From Candidatus Uhrbacteria bacterium (GTDB lineage Bacteria > Patescibacteriota > Patescibacteriia > UBA9934 > GWF2-40-263): a stretch of DNA of 37,790 nt. This document shows, one piece after another, positions 1 to 9,803 of the stretch (the first letter of the stretch is position 1; each line of letters begins with the position of its first letter). The stretch lies in NCBI GenBank assembly GCA_016206085.1, contig JACQSF010000019.1, positions 1 to 37,790 on the forward strand, written 5' to 3'. Below the pieces are notes generated by a model. The model was not told where the DNA came from, searched no databases, and saw only the letters and a list, made by a program, of their open reading frames with translations. The position numbers and the translations under genes are program-made.

Positions 1-416
1 ACATCCACCATCTCCTCATTCGTCAACTTCTGAATCTTCTCCCCACAGGTCACACAATGCGGTTCGCCCACACGGGCAAACAACACACGCAGGTAATCGT
101 AAATCTCCGTGATGGTCGCGACGGTTGATCGTGGGTTACTGCCATGCGCCTTCTGGTCAATCGAGATCGCGGGTGACAGCCCCTCAATCTCGTCGACATC
201 CGGCTTTTCCATCTGTCCCAAAAATTGACGGGCGTAGGCAGAGAGCGACTCGACATAACGGCGCTGACCCTCAGCGAAGATCGTATCAAACGCCAAACTC
301 GACTTTCCGGATCCAGATACGCCGGTGAAACAAATCAGTTTATTGCGCGGCAGCTCAAGCGAGATGTTCTTGAGATTATGCTCCCGCGCGCCTTTGATGG
401 TGATTTTGTCTTGCAT
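1..416 (-). CDS. uvrA: Excinuclease ABC subunit A, N-terminal part (runs off left edge of window)
   Basis: Minus-strand translation from ATG at 416: [89 protein letters not shown]; Walker [10 protein letters not shown] typical of UvrA. Confidence 0.96.
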   Translation of the reverse strand, partial: MQDKITIKGAREHNLKNISLELPRNKLICFTGVSGSGKSSLAFDTIFAEGQRRYVESLSAYARQFLGQMEKPDVDEIEGLSPAISIDQKAHGSNPRSTVATITEIYDYLRVLFARVGEPHCVTCGEKIQKLTNEEMVD

Positions 417-419
417 AGT

Positions 420-992
420 TTAGGCACGGAATCGTCCCTCCATCACAATCTCTGAAAGTGGACGACGATCAGAGGGCTCCTCGCGTTCCTGGAGATCTGC
501 GGGCAAATCTTCCTTTCTTCCAGGTTTTCCGATCGCGATCATGGCGAGCACGACGTGATCGTCTGGCACTCCGAGACGTTCCTTTGCCGCCGCATAGTCA
601 AATCCCTCCATGCCGTGTGCGACGAGTCCACGAGCAGCCGCTTCGAGGGCGAGGTTCTCCCATGCTGCTCCGGTATCGAGCGCATGTGTGATGCTGGACT
701 TGCCGTTGTAGTCGAATGTCGTCTTGGCAACAACCACGACGAGCACCGCCGCCTTGTGCGTCCACCCCTGATTAAACTCTCCGAGCAGTCCGAACAACGA
801 ATCCCATGCGTCTGTCTCACAATGGGCGTAAATAAAGCGCCAAGGCTGATTGTTGTACGAAGATGGCGCCCAGCGTGCCGCTTCAAACAGCGACATGAGT
901 TCATTTTCTGTAAGAGATTCCCCACTCAGCGCGCGTGGCGACCAGCGGTTCAAGATCAGTGGTTGGATTGGATAGTTTGATTGTCGAGACAT
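420..992 (-). CDS. Nitroreductase family protein
   Basis: 190 aa; [41 protein letters not shown] is a typical nitroreductase N-terminus. Confidence 0.93.
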   Translation of the reverse strand: MSRQSNYPIQPLILNRWSPRALSGESLTENELMSLFEAARWAPSSYNNQPWRFIYAHCETDAWDSLFGLLGEFNQGWTHKAAVLVVVVAKTTFDYNGKSSITHALDTGAAWENLALEAAARGLVAHGMEGFDYAAAKERLGVPDDHVVLAMIAIGKPGRKEDLPADLQEREEPSDRRPLSEIVMEGRFRA

Positions 993-996
993 AGGG

Positions 997-3021
997 TTAC
1001 GTTTTTTTGGTTTTTAATTCATTCGCGAGTAACACGATCTCGTCGCGGAGGATCGCCGCGGTTTCAAAGTCGAGCTTCTTGGCCGCCTCTTTCATTTCGT
1101 ATTCTTTCTCCTTGATCACGTGTTCGATCTCGTGAGGCTCCGCGGTCATCTCGAGCCTGAGAATCCCCGCCGTGGTTTCTTCGCCACCAAGCATCACTCG
1201 AATATCTTTAATCTCTTTGTGGATCGACTGCGGGGTGATGCCATGTTTCTTGTTATGCCCGAGCTGGATCTTGCGACGACGTTCGGTTTCCTTCAGCGCC
1301 CGCGTGAGCGATCCTGTCATCTGATCGGCGTAGACAATCACCTCGCCCTTCACATTTCGCGCGGCGCGACCGATTGTCTGGATGATGGCCGTCTCCGAGC
1401 GCAGGAACCCTTCCTTGTCCGCATCCAGAATCGCCACAAGTGTCACTTCCGGAAGATCCAATCCTTCTCGTAAAAGGTTCACGCCTACTACCACATCGTA
1501 GGCACCCTTACGTAAATCCGACAGAATCGTGATGCGATCCAGTGTCTGTACGTCTGAGTGGAGGTACTGCACCTTGATCCCTTTGCCGACCAGGAACTCC
1601 GTGAGATCCTCGGCCATCTTCTTGGTAAGTGTGGTCACAAGGGCGCGCTCTTTTTGCTCGACCCGTTTCACCACCTCAGAAATGAGATCCTCAACTTGGC
1701 CTGGATAGTCTCCGTCCTCCATCACAGGCCGCACGGTTACGACCGGATCCACGAGGCCGGTCGGGCGAATAATCTGCTCTACGACTTGTGTCGATTTTGC
1801 GGCCTCGTACTTACTCGGCGTCGCACTCACAAACACGACTTGCTTCATTCGTTCTTCAAACTCGTGAAACTGAAGTGGCCGATTGTCTTTCGCGCTCGGG
1901 AGACGAAACCCGTGTTCGATGAGCGTCTCTTTGCGAGCCTTATCACCGTTGTACATGCCCCCAATCTGCGGAACGGTCACGTGACTCTCGTCGATAATCG
2001 TCAAGAAGTCATCAGGAAAATAGTCGATGAGCGTATAGGGCGGCTGGCCTGAAGTGCGGCCATCGAAATGACGTGAGTAATTTTCAATCCCACTGCAATA
2101 GCCGATGTTCTGGATCATCTCCAGATCAAAGCGTGTTCTGCGACTGAGCCGTTCAGCTTCGAGTACCTTCCCCTCTTTATCAAAAGTCGCGAGTCGCTCC
2201 ACAAGCTCTTGTCGAATCTCACGAAGTGCCTCTTTCTGTCGAGGTTGTGAGACAACGTAGTGTTTGGCCGGGAAGATCCACACGTCGTGGAGCGTATCGA
2301 TAAACTTTCGCGTGACAGGATCCAGCGACTGGATGTCGACGACTTTCTCATCTTCAAACGTAACTCGATACACCACCTCCTCATTCATCGGCATCACTTC
2401 GACAATGTCCCCACGAGCACGAAAATGCCCACGCGTGATGTCCGCCGTCGTGCGCTCAAATTGCATCTGCGTCAGCTGACGCAGCATCTCGTTACGATTC
2501 AAACCTTGGCCACCTTCGCCACCTAATCCCCCTTTTCCACCTTGAACGTGAAGCACCGTCTGTTTATATTCGTCAGGACTTCCCAGCGCATAGATACACG
2601 ACACACTCGCCACGATGATCACGTCGCGCCGCGACAGCAGGGCTTGTGTGGCCGAGTGACGGAGCCGGTCAATCTCCTCGTTGATCTGCGATTCCTTCTC
2701 GATGTACGTGTCTGTTCGCGGCATGTAGGCCTCCGGCTGGTAGTAGTCGTAATAGCTCACGAAGTACTCCACCGCATTCTGCGGAAAGAACTCGCGGAAC
2801 TCGTTGCACAGCTGTGCCGCCAACGTCTTGTTGTGGGCGATGACGAGCGTGGGCTTCTGTGTATTCTGAATCACATTGGCCATCGTGAACGTCTTTCCCG
2901 ACCCGGTCACACCCAAAAGCGTCTGGTACTTCTGCCCAGATTCTACGCCTTTTGTAAGCTGTTCAATCGCCTTGGGCTGATCCCCGGCCGGTTTGTAGTC
3001 GGATTTGAGGCTGAAATTCAT
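997..3021 (-). CDS. uvrB: Excinuclease ABC subunit B
   Basis: 674 aa; [55 protein letters not shown]-terminal UVR motif. Confidence 0.98.
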   Translation of the reverse strand: MNFSLKSDYKPAGDQPKAIEQLTKGVESGQKYQTLLGVTGSGKTFTMANVIQNTQKPTLVIAHNKTLAAQLCNEFREFFPQNAVEYFVSYYDYYQPEAYMPRTDTYIEKESQINEEIDRLRHSATQALLSRRDVIIVASVSCIYALGSPDEYKQTVLHVQGGKGGLGGEGGQGLNRNEMLRQLTQMQFERTTADITRGHFRARGDIVEVMPMNEEVVYRVTFEDEKVVDIQSLDPVTRKFIDTLHDVWIFPAKHYVVSQPRQKEALREIRQELVERLATFDKEGKVLEAERLSRRTRFDLEMIQNIGYCSGIENYSRHFDGRTSGQPPYTLIDYFPDDFLTIIDESHVTVPQIGGMYNGDKARKETLIEHGFRLPSAKDNRPLQFHEFEERMKQVVFVSATPSKYEAAKSTQVVEQIIRPTGLVDPVVTVRPVMEDGDYPGQVEDLISEVVKRVEQKERALVTTLTKKMAEDLTEFLVGKGIKVQYLHSDVQTLDRITILSDLRKGAYDVVVGVNLLREGLDLPEVTLVAILDADKEGFLRSETAIIQTIGRAARNVKGEVIVYADQMTGSLTRALKETERRRKIQLGHNKKHGITPQSIHKEIKDIRVMLGGEETTAGILRLEMTAEPHEIEHVIKEKEYEMKEAAKKLDFETAAILRDEIVLLANELKTKKT

Positions 3022-3033
3022 AGATAACGTATA

Positions 3034-3062
3034 GACCCCCTAAAACCGAAGCTCTAGGGGGT
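3034..3062 (-). promoter_or_regulatory. Hairpin in the uvrB 5' leader (ACCCCCT...AGGGGGT)
   Basis: Perfect inverted repeat accccct/agggggt just upstream of the uvrB start; possible attenuator or terminator. Confidence 0.4.
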
Positions 3063-3104
3063 GGGATCTGTGCCTGCACGTCCACAAGATTAGCACGATG
3101 TTCA

Positions 3105-3131
3105 AAAAACTCAAGAAACATCCTTGAGTTG
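3105..3131 (-). terminator. Rho-independent terminator of the NMN adenylyltransferase gene
   Basis: Minus strand AACTCAAGgatgttTCTTGAGTTTTTTG just after the stop at 3148. Confidence 0.7.
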
Positions 3132-3147
3132 ATTATTTACGTTTGGC

Positions 3148-3645
3148 TTACTTGATACGATCGGTACCGAGTTCTTGAATCGCATACACAACCGCCCCGG
3201 GGACTTTTGTTTTCCAATCCATGTCGCTGGTCTTGATCATCTGGCGAATTGATGTGGAGCTAATCCCGGGAACCTCCTTGATCTGCTTGATCTCAAGTTT
3301 CCCCTCAAAGCACTTCTTCGTCGCCTCATTGCCGGTCCAGATCATATCAACCTGACCGACTTTTTCCAATACATGCTGCGTCCACTGGATGTCGTCGTTG
3401 AAATCGGGAAGCTCAACAAATTCGACATCGAACATCGGGATGATGTCTTCGTCCTGCAACGCTTGCTGAATCATCTCTTTGCGTTCCGCAACGGTAAACG
3501 GATTCTCGGTGGTATGTGCTTTATCCGAACTCCCAATCCCGATGACGACTTTCTTGCAAAGCTTTGTCATGCCCTGGATGACCATGTGGTGACCAATGTG
3601 ATAAGGCTGAAAACGACCTATGAAGAGACAGGTAGGTTTAGACAT
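3148..3645 (-). CDS. Nicotinamide-nucleotide adenylyltransferase, archaeal NadM-like
   Basis: 165 aa; CLFIGRFQPYHIGHHMVIQ (GxFxPxHxGH) and GISSTSIRQMI (ISSTxxR) motifs. Confidence 0.85.
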   Translation of the reverse strand: MSKPTCLFIGRFQPYHIGHHMVIQGMTKLCKKVVIGIGSSDKAHTTENPFTVAERKEMIQQALQDEDIIPMFDVEFVELPDFNDDIQWTQHVLEKVGQVDMIWTGNEATKKCFEGKLEIKQIKEVPGISSTSIRQMIKTSDMDWKTKVPGAVVYAIQELGTDRIK

Positions 3646-3739
3646 AATTCAATAAACTCACTACTTACGAGACCTCTCTATGGTGCCACAAGTAGGGGGT
3701 TGTGCCAAACGCCGCGAGAGATTATGCTTGAGATTCACT

Positions 3740-4543
3740 ATGCTTGGCGTGTTTGATTCCGGGTTTGGCGGACTTACCATACTCAAACCCATCCATCATC
3801 TCCTCCCAACCACCTCCACGATGTACCTTGGCGATAACGCCCGAGCACCCTATGGCATTCGTACACAAGAGGAAATTTTTCAATTCACGCTTGAGGGCGT
3901 GCGGTTCTTGTTCGATCAAGAATGCCCGTTGGTCATCCTTGCCTGCAACACCGCAAGCTCACAGGCTCTACGACGAATTCAACAAACGATTCTCCCTTTC
4001 GAATATCCGGATCGTCATGTTTTGGGAGTCATCCGACCGGCAGCGGAGTATCTCGCCAAACGTGGAAATCGTGTGGGAATCCTTGCAACACCTGCAACCG
4101 TGGAGTCAGAAGCCTACATCCACGAACTTTACAAACTGAATCCAGCCATCAAGGTGTCACAAATCGCTTGCCCAGGACTGACGGATCTCATCGAGGCAGG
4201 GTGTACGGATCATGCCCTGTGCGATCGTCTCGTCCATGACTGTGCCCGTAACCTGATCGTCAAAGATCCGTACATCGAGGAAGTCCTTCTGGCCTGTACG
4301 CATTATCCCCTTGTTGCGTCGATCTTCCGAAAACATCTTCCTAAGTCGATCCATGTGTTAAACCAAGGTCACATGGTGGCAACAAATCTAGAATTCTATC
4401 TCACAAGACACCCCGAAATAGACTCGCGTCTGGAGAAGACAGGCAAACGAACGTACTTCACATCCAGTGGGGAAGATATCTCCAGCCTGGCGTCTATGTT
4501 CTACGGAGAAGATATTCAATTCACGAAGATCCAGGTCTCTTGA
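3740..4543 (+). CDS. murI: Glutamate racemase
   Basis: MLGVFDSGFGGLTILKPI..YLGDNARAPYG..LACNTASSQALR..LLACTHYPLV; start chosen inside ORF 3680..4543. Confidence 0.95.
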   Translation: MLGVFDSGFGGLTILKPIHHLLPTTSTMYLGDNARAPYGIRTQEEIFQFTLEGVRFLFDQECPLVILACNTASSQALRRIQQTILPFEYPDRHVLGVIRPAAEYLAKRGNRVGILATPATVESEAYIHELYKLNPAIKVSQIACPGLTDLIEAGCTDHALCDRLVHDCARNLIVKDPYIEEVLLACTHYPLVASIFRKHLPKSIHVLNQGHMVATNLEFYLTRHPEIDSRLEKTGKRTYFTSSGEDISSLASMFYGEDIQFTKIQVS

Positions 4544-4593
4544 TGAAAACAGAAAATGAGACTAGTATCATGTCGGATCACTGCCGCATTTAT

Positions 4594-4667
4594 TCGGGGG
4601 TCGTCTAATGGCAGGACAGCAGCCTTTGGAGCTGTGAATGAAGGTTCGATTCCTTCCCCCCGAACCA
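4594..4667 (+). tRNA. tRNA-Gln (UUG)
   Basis: Acceptor TCGGGGG/CCCCCGA, anticodon stem ACAGC-CTTTGGA-GCTGT, T-arm GAAGG-TTCGATT-CCTTC, encoded CCA. Confidence 0.93.
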
Positions 4668-4669
4668 CA

Positions 4670-4707
4670 AAAGCCACTCTTCGATATACTCAGGGTGGTT
4701 TTTGTTT
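4670..4707. terminator. Terminator between tRNA-Gln and ftsX
   Basis: AAAGCCAC...GGTGGTTTTTGTTTT after the tRNA. Confidence 0.55.
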
Positions 4708-5621
4708 TAGACTTTGAGATATTTTCGCATGGCCAGTCCTGTTGAAAACAGGGTCACCAAAACAAGAGCGAGAAACTGTCCTCCAAAAATTGCCAGACTA
4801 TTGTAAGTAAAGTAGTCGACAAGCCCAGCAGACTCGGTGCTGAAGTAGACGCTCAGTTGTGGTTCAATGAACGCCACGGTCGGATACACGATGATAGCTG
4901 TGAGCCCCACCGCAATGAGTGAGAGCAAAATCATTTCAAGCAAGAACGGAGCTTTGATAAACCAATTGCTCGCCCCCACCAGGCGCATGATTCCGATTTC
5001 CTCGCGGTGAATGAAGATCCCAATACGCACGGTATTAAACACGATGAGGATGGCGATCAGGAGAAAAATAATGGCCAACGCGATCCCAAACCCTCGGATA
5101 CGATCGGTGGTCGATCGAATGCGTTCAACGATGTTCTGGTAATCGGAAAAATCTTTCTCACGAATGGAGTCACGGAATTGTGGATTGTCGAGCGCGTCGA
5201 TGATCTGGGTAAAATCCTCCGCACGGTGGGCTTTCACAATGAGGCTGGGACCAAACGGGTTCTCTTCCAATTCTTCCAGACTCGCCATAATCTCTTCATC
5301 ATTTGCATGTCGGGTGACAAATTGTGTGTAGGCTTCATCTGCGCTTACCGTCTCCACATCCCTCACCTGCCCAAGACCGCGCAAATAGGCGACGGCTGCT
5401 GAGACGGTCGTATCCTCTGTGTAGTCGTAGAAGTAGACGGAGACTTCGATGCGATCCTCCACGAGCTCAATGGCTCGATCTGTGATCACGTTGAGCACGA
5501 GCAAAATGTTAATCGTCACCAGCGTCAGCAGAAGCATGCTTACCGTAATGATCGACAACCAAAAATTCCTCCAAAAATTTTGAAAGGCGAACTTTGTGAC
5601 GCGATAGGAACTTACAAACAT
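4707..5621 (-). CDS. ftsX: Cell division permease FtsX
   Basis: 304 aa; FtsX-like TM topology, adjacent to ftsE; VFNTVRIGIFIHREEIGIMRLVGASNWFIKAPFLLEMIL. Confidence 0.94.
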   Translation of the reverse strand: MFVSSYRVTKFAFQNFWRNFWLSIITVSMLLLTLVTINILLVLNVITDRAIELVEDRIEVSVYFYDYTEDTTVSAAVAYLRGLGQVRDVETVSADEAYTQFVTRHANDEEIMASLEELEENPFGPSLIVKAHRAEDFTQIIDALDNPQFRDSIREKDFSDYQNIVERIRSTTDRIRGFGIALAIIFLLIAILIVFNTVRIGIFIHREEIGIMRLVGASNWFIKAPFLLEMILLSLIAVGLTAIIVYPTVAFIEPQLSVYFSTESAGLVDYFTYNSLAIFGGQFLALVLVTLFSTGLAMRKYLKV

Positions 5622-5624
5622 AGA

Positions 5625-6305
5625 TTACAGTTTATATCTTCCTTCTTCGACGTCCGAAACGACTTTTCCATCTTCAAGCGTGATGACACGACGGCGCAAA
5701 CGATTCACCATGTCCCGATCATGGGTCACCAGCGCAATCGTTGTTCCAAACTCGTTGATCTTAGAAAGCAAATCCATAATCTCGCGTGAATTCAACGTGT
5801 CGAGGTTCCCTGTCGGTTCATCCGCGATCAAAATCTTTGGGCTATGCACAAGCGCACGGCCGATGGCGACTCGCTGTTGTTCACCTCCGGAAAGTTGATT
5901 TGGATATCGGTCGAGTTTGTTTTCAAGATTAACGATCTCAAGAACTTTTGGCACAACTTCCCGAATGCGATGTGGTCGTTCACCAGCAACTTGCAACGCA
6001 AACGCCACGTTCTCGTACACGGTCTTCTTGGGAAGCAACTTAAAATCTTGAAACACGACACCGATCTGCCGACGCAACAGAGGAATATCACGGTCATGAA
6101 TGTGTGTGATATCCCAACCTCCTATTTCAATCGTGCCACGTGTAGGCCGTTCTTCCGCAAACAATAACTTGGCAAGTGTCGACTTTCCTGTTCCACTCTT
6201 TCCGACAATCGAAACAAACTCCCCTGGTTTTACGTGGAGGCTGATTCCTTCCACCCCAATAACGTTAGGTGGATACGTTTTGGAGACATTTTTGAAGCGG
6301 ATCAT
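5625..6305 (-). CDS. ftsE: Cell division ATP-binding protein FtsE
   Basis: 226 aa ABC ATPase; GKSGTGKSTLAKLL, LSGGEQQRVAIGRALVHSPKILIADEPTGNLD. Confidence 0.95.
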   Translation of the reverse strand: MIRFKNVSKTYPPNVIGVEGISLHVKPGEFVSIVGKSGTGKSTLAKLLFAEERPTRGTIEIGGWDITHIHDRDIPLLRRQIGVVFQDFKLLPKKTVYENVAFALQVAGERPHRIREVVPKVLEIVNLENKLDRYPNQLSGGEQQRVAIGRALVHSPKILIADEPTGNLDTLNSREIMDLLSKINEFGTTIALVTHDRDMVNRLRRRVITLEDGKVVSDVEEGRYKL

Positions 6306-7075
6306 TGGAGTAACATTACACGCACGTCGATAAGACCAAGCCCCACCGAGGCGAGTTTTGCAAAGGCGACTTTGTCCAGATCGATAATCCGGTCGGGGTG
6401 CACTGAGCGATCCGGCCCGTAGTCGTTCACCATCACGGTCACAGATTTCTCAGGATCCTCAACGCTCGTCACAACAAGGTAAGAACCTTTTGGATAATCT
6501 GGCGAAGCGGCACAGTCACAGCCTTTATAGGCATACCAGCTTGCTTCTCCCACTTCCGGAACTTCATCCTCGAAAATAGCGAGACGTGCGTAGGGCAAAT
6601 GAATGAGGGCTCGAACGGATTGCGTCTGCGGATTATCGGTCGACGGAAGTTCTTCCCAGACACTCGTGACGGCGTTGTAAAAATAGATGCGACGTCGTCC
6701 ATGCAAGCGATCATCTTCCTGTGCCTCTTCTGGATACTTGATTTCAAGGAAGAAAAAATCACTGCCGTCGTAGCTCTCCTTATTCAGGATATCAAACAGA
6801 TAGATGTTTCCCAAGGGCTCTTGTGTGAGCGTATCTGCCATGATCGATGGATCGAGCGTCTTGAGATCCACGCGCGTGGTAACGTTTAGTGTCTCCGGTC
6901 GAATCCCCAAGCGCATCAACCCGTCGCTGGACTCAAGGGTGAATCCCTTCACGATCGTCGAGGCATCAAAATGCGTGGACACAATCACTTCTAAATCTGA
7001 AGCGTCTACAGAAGAAACAAATAACGAGAAGAAAAAAAGAATCGATACGATGGATACGGTTCTTGTATCTAACAT
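6302..7075 (-). CDS. RlpA-like (double-psi beta-barrel) domain secreted protein
   Basis: N-terminal signal peptide; C-term EASWYAYKGCDCAASPDYPKGSYLVVTSVEDPEKSVTVMVNDYGPDRSVHPDRIIDLDKVAFAKLASVGLGLIDVRV. Confidence 0.75.
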   Translation of the reverse strand: MLDTRTVSIVSILFFFSLFVSSVDASDLEVIVSTHFDASTIVKGFTLESSDGLMRLGIRPETLNVTTRVDLKTLDPSIMADTLTQEPLGNIYLFDILNKESYDGSDFFFLEIKYPEEAQEDDRLHGRRRIYFYNAVTSVWEELPSTDNPQTQSVRALIHLPYARLAIFEDEVPEVGEASWYAYKGCDCAASPDYPKGSYLVVTSVEDPEKSVTVMVNDYGPDRSVHPDRIIDLDKVAFAKLASVGLGLIDVRVMLLQ

Positions 7076-7101
7076 AGTTCTCGGCTATTATACCGTCCGA
7101 T

Positions 7102-7175
7102 GCGGGGTTAGTACAATGGTAGTATACTTGCTTCCCAAGCAAGAGACGCGGGTTCGATTCCCGTACTCCGCTCCA
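7102..7175 (+). tRNA. tRNA-Gly (CCC)
   Basis: Acceptor GCGGGGT/ACTCCGC, anticodon arm CTTGC-TTCCCAA-GCAAG, encoded CCA. Confidence 0.92.
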
Positions 7176-7196
7176 CAACAAACTCTCCAACACATA

Positions 7197-7234
7197 AAAT
7201 CAAAAGAGCTCCCTCGCGGGGGCTCTTTTGATTT
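7197..7234. terminator. Terminator hairpin after tRNA-Gly
   Basis: Perfect 13-bp arms AAATCAAAAGAGC / GCTCTTTTGATTT. Confidence 0.8.
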
Positions 7235-7289
7235 GACAAAAGTAGTTTCTTCAATTATCTTTGCTCCCTGGCCAACACAGGAGGCTCAG

Positions 7290-7709
7290 ATGTCCAAGAC
7301 CCAAAGTCTCTATTCCGGTTCAGTGTTTAACGACCCACGTGCCACGAAGATTGGCGAGTTCACCGGGTTGCTCTCGCAACAACCTGAGAAACTGCAGGCC
7401 TGGATCACCAGCCTGCGTGCGGGTCGTCGCCTCACCGACGTTGGGTACGTCCGCGCGCCGATCTCAATTGAGCTCACCATGAACGATGGAGTTCGAATCC
7501 AGAGCTGCGTCATCATGGAGGGCACGAGTGTCGACCGGCAGAGCAAGAACATCCGACTCCTGCTGTGCAAATGGGACAAGTCAACGTTTGTCTGCTGCAT
7601 CGTGCAGATCAATGGCGACACCATCAACCTGACCGTCCACCAGAATCCGCCGGACGCGCGCAGCAACTGGCGCAAGCCAAACCCAACCATCATCCCCCCG
7701 ACGCCCTGA
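7290..7709 (+). CDS. Hypothetical protein (140 aa) with no recognised family
   Basis: ATG at 7290 preceded by aggaggct RBS; MSKTQSLYSGSVFNDPRATKIGEFTGLLSQQPEKLQAWITSLRAGRRL; base composition differs from neighbours. Confidence 0.7.
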   Translation: MSKTQSLYSGSVFNDPRATKIGEFTGLLSQQPEKLQAWITSLRAGRRLTDVGYVRAPISIELTMNDGVRIQSCVIMEGTSVDRQSKNIRLLLCKWDKSTFVCCIVQINGDTINLTVHQNPPDARSNWRKPNPTIIPPTP

Positions 7710-7760
7710 CCTTTGTCGTCACCACGGAGATCCACCCAGATCTCTTTCTCTTTTCCAAAC

Positions 7761-7791
7761 AAAACACCCCCGCACAAGACGAGGGTGTTTT
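7761..7791. terminator. Terminator hairpin AAAACACCC/GGGTGTTTT
   Basis: Inverted repeat with flanking A/T runs between the ORF and tRNA-Thr. Confidence 0.7.
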
Positions 7792-7866
7792 GGAGCCACT
7801 GGGCGGATTCGAACCGCCGACCTCTGCTTTACGAAAGCATTGCTCTACCAACTGAGCTACAGTGGC
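7791..7866 (-). tRNA. tRNA-Thr (CGU)
   Basis: Minus strand GCCACTGTAGCTCAGTTGGTAGAGCA..TTCGTAA..GTTCGAATCCGCCCAGTGGCTCCA. Confidence 0.92.
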
Positions 7867-7911
7867 ATGGGCGGCAGTATCGTAATAGATCTGCCGATCG
7901 TTTTCAAGGGT

Positions 7912-8853
7912 TTATTCCTCTGTGACGTATCGTTTGACCTTCACGGTCGTAAGATACTCATCCACAACTTCTTCAAGTGAAATTTTGGGAACAGTGATAG
8001 AGAGAAGATGTAACTGCGTCTCCTCACCCGCAACGATTTTCTCTTCAAGTTTGAACATGGCATACCCTTCAGGAAGATCAATGATCTGTGTGGTCTGTCC
8101 CTCTTCAAGCGTTGTGACCTGACTTGCCCAAGTTTCAGGAATCACCGAAGTCTTCACATACCCAAGATCTCCTTCAATCCCATCAAATTCCGCATGAACG
8201 TCCTTCGCGATAGTTGAAAAATCTTCCCCGGCCAAAACACGAACAGAGGCCGCCTCAATGAGTTCTCGACGTGGCTTCTGCGTTTGTGTGTCAATAAGAA
8301 CAGCGTCAGTCATTTGAAGTGCAAGGACAATGGATTCAACAATGCGCTCTTTGAACTCGTCTGTCGACCAACCGAACGACTCCTCGAGATTCTGAGCAAA
8401 CACCTCTTCCCCATCTTGCGAAATAACGTCCTGATAATATTGCTCGACCCGTTCTTCATCCAACGCAACCTCAAACTGACGGGCAAGCTGCCCGATGGCT
8501 ATTTTGTTGACGAGCGTATCGGAGATGGCCGTTTCAAGTTGTTCCGGAGGTGGTGCCTCTTGTCCAACATCCTTAAAGTAGCTGTTCAGCGCGTCATACT
8601 CTGAAAGGAACGCATGGATCGTCACGGACTTTCCATCCACAGAGAGCGCGGGGAACGGCAAGATACTCGCCATGACGCGAACGAATGGATCTGTAACCGG
8701 ACGCGCGTAAACCTGACCTGTCAACAAACCCAAAAGAACCAACACGATAACGATCACGACTAGCAGTTTCCCTTTTGTGGTTCTCGCAAATGACTTAAAA
8801 ACGGACGGCTGTTCCGTTACGGACGATTCAGCCAAGTGGGTATCATCACTCAT
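7912..8853 (-). CDS. Parvulin/SurA-like peptidylprolyl isomerase, membrane-anchored
   Basis: MSDDTHLAESS.. TM anchor KLLVVIVIVLVLLGLLTG; ASVRVLAGEDFSTIAKDVHAEFDGIEGDLGYVKTSVIPETWASQVTTLEEGQTTQIIDLPEGYAMFKLEEK. Confidence 0.8.
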   Translation of the reverse strand: MSDDTHLAESSVTEQPSVFKSFARTTKGKLLVVIVIVLVLLGLLTGQVYARPVTDPFVRVMASILPFPALSVDGKSVTIHAFLSEYDALNSYFKDVGQEAPPPEQLETAISDTLVNKIAIGQLARQFEVALDEERVEQYYQDVISQDGEEVFAQNLEESFGWSTDEFKERIVESIVLALQMTDAVLIDTQTQKPRRELIEAASVRVLAGEDFSTIAKDVHAEFDGIEGDLGYVKTSVIPETWASQVTTLEEGQTTQIIDLPEGYAMFKLEEKIVAGEETQLHLLSITVPKISLEEVVDEYLTTVKVKRYVTEE

Positions 8854-9304
8854 AATCAGACAAGGTGTTAAACGTATTTTTGTCGAAGAAGTAATACCAC
8901 CATTTGGTTGGATTCGCAACGCCGACCGATATCGCTTGATCGTCCAAAACGAGATCGAGTGGATCGCTGGCGTTTCCCGTTTCCAACTCAGTCGTGCCTG
9001 GTTCTTCCTCCTGCACAACGACCACCGTCTCACCGGGCTTTTTCAAGCCAAGCTTCAGGCGCGCCTCCCGTTCAATATAAGACTCGGTCTGCATGGCCGT
9101 CCGCAATTCAGATAAATCGATGTTCTGAGCAGCAAGTTCGTCCGCTTGTGACTGAAGTTTAGCAATTTCCGCACCGATCGATCGACTTCTCACGACTTCG
9201 CGTGAAAGGGAAACACCTAAAAACACGATGACCAAAATATTGACGACAAGGAGGAGTCGCCAACGAATGAGTCGCTCAACAAATGTGCCTTTAGGTGACG
9301 GCAT
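8846..9304 (-). CDS. Septum formation initiator (DivIC/FtsB-like)
   Basis: One TM segment then coiled coil: LLLVVNILVIVFLGVSLSREVVRSRSIGAEIAKLQSQADELAAQN; ATGA-type overlap with the PPIase gene. Confidence 0.75.
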   Translation of the reverse strand: MPSPKGTFVERLIRWRLLLVVNILVIVFLGVSLSREVVRSRSIGAEIAKLQSQADELAAQNIDLSELRTAMQTESYIEREARLKLGLKKPGETVVVVQEEEPGTTELETGNASDPLDLVLDDQAISVGVANPTKWWYYFFDKNTFNTLSDYE

Positions 9305-9803
9305 GGGAGCTTTGACGTGACTGATTTCGCAAATCATTAATGAGATCCGCAAGATGTTCTGGACGTTTCACGCGTTCAATCTCCATATCGGCCGCGGCGC
9401 CCTGAAGCTTCAATCGGAGTGTTCCATAACCAAAGAGCGTAGCCATGATCCCCTTTACCTGCACACTCACCTCATCTATCTGTTCAAAACGCGCATCGGC
9501 GACCTCACGAAAAAAGAAACCACGTTGATCATAATCGACAACCCGTAGGTCAGTCACCAAAAATACGGTTCGCATCCACAACCAGTAGTGGCGCCAGAGC
9601 AAGAGGATCCCGGAAACGAGCCACACCAAAAACACCACGATTCCCCCTGTCCCCTGACGCCAGAGGGGAAACAAGAAAAAAAATGGAAGCACCGTCCAGA
9701 TGCTTGTGAGACCAAACACCCAAAGTTTCGGAAGCACCGTTGCGCGAATCACTTCCAGGACTTCTTCGCGAGGTTTGAGTTCAATATGTGTAGGGACGTC
9801 CAT
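9291..9803 (-). CDS. Bacterial PH-domain membrane protein
   Basis: Two TM segments then TVFLVTDLRVVDYDQRGFFFREVADARFEQIDEVSVQVKGIMATLFGYGTLRL. Confidence 0.75.
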   Translation of the reverse strand: MDVPTHIELKPREEVLEVIRATVLPKLWVFGLTSIWTVLPFFFLFPLWRQGTGGIVVFLVWLVSGILLLWRHYWLWMRTVFLVTDLRVVDYDQRGFFFREVADARFEQIDEVSVQVKGIMATLFGYGTLRLKLQGAAADMEIERVKRPEHLADLINDLRNQSRQSSHAVT

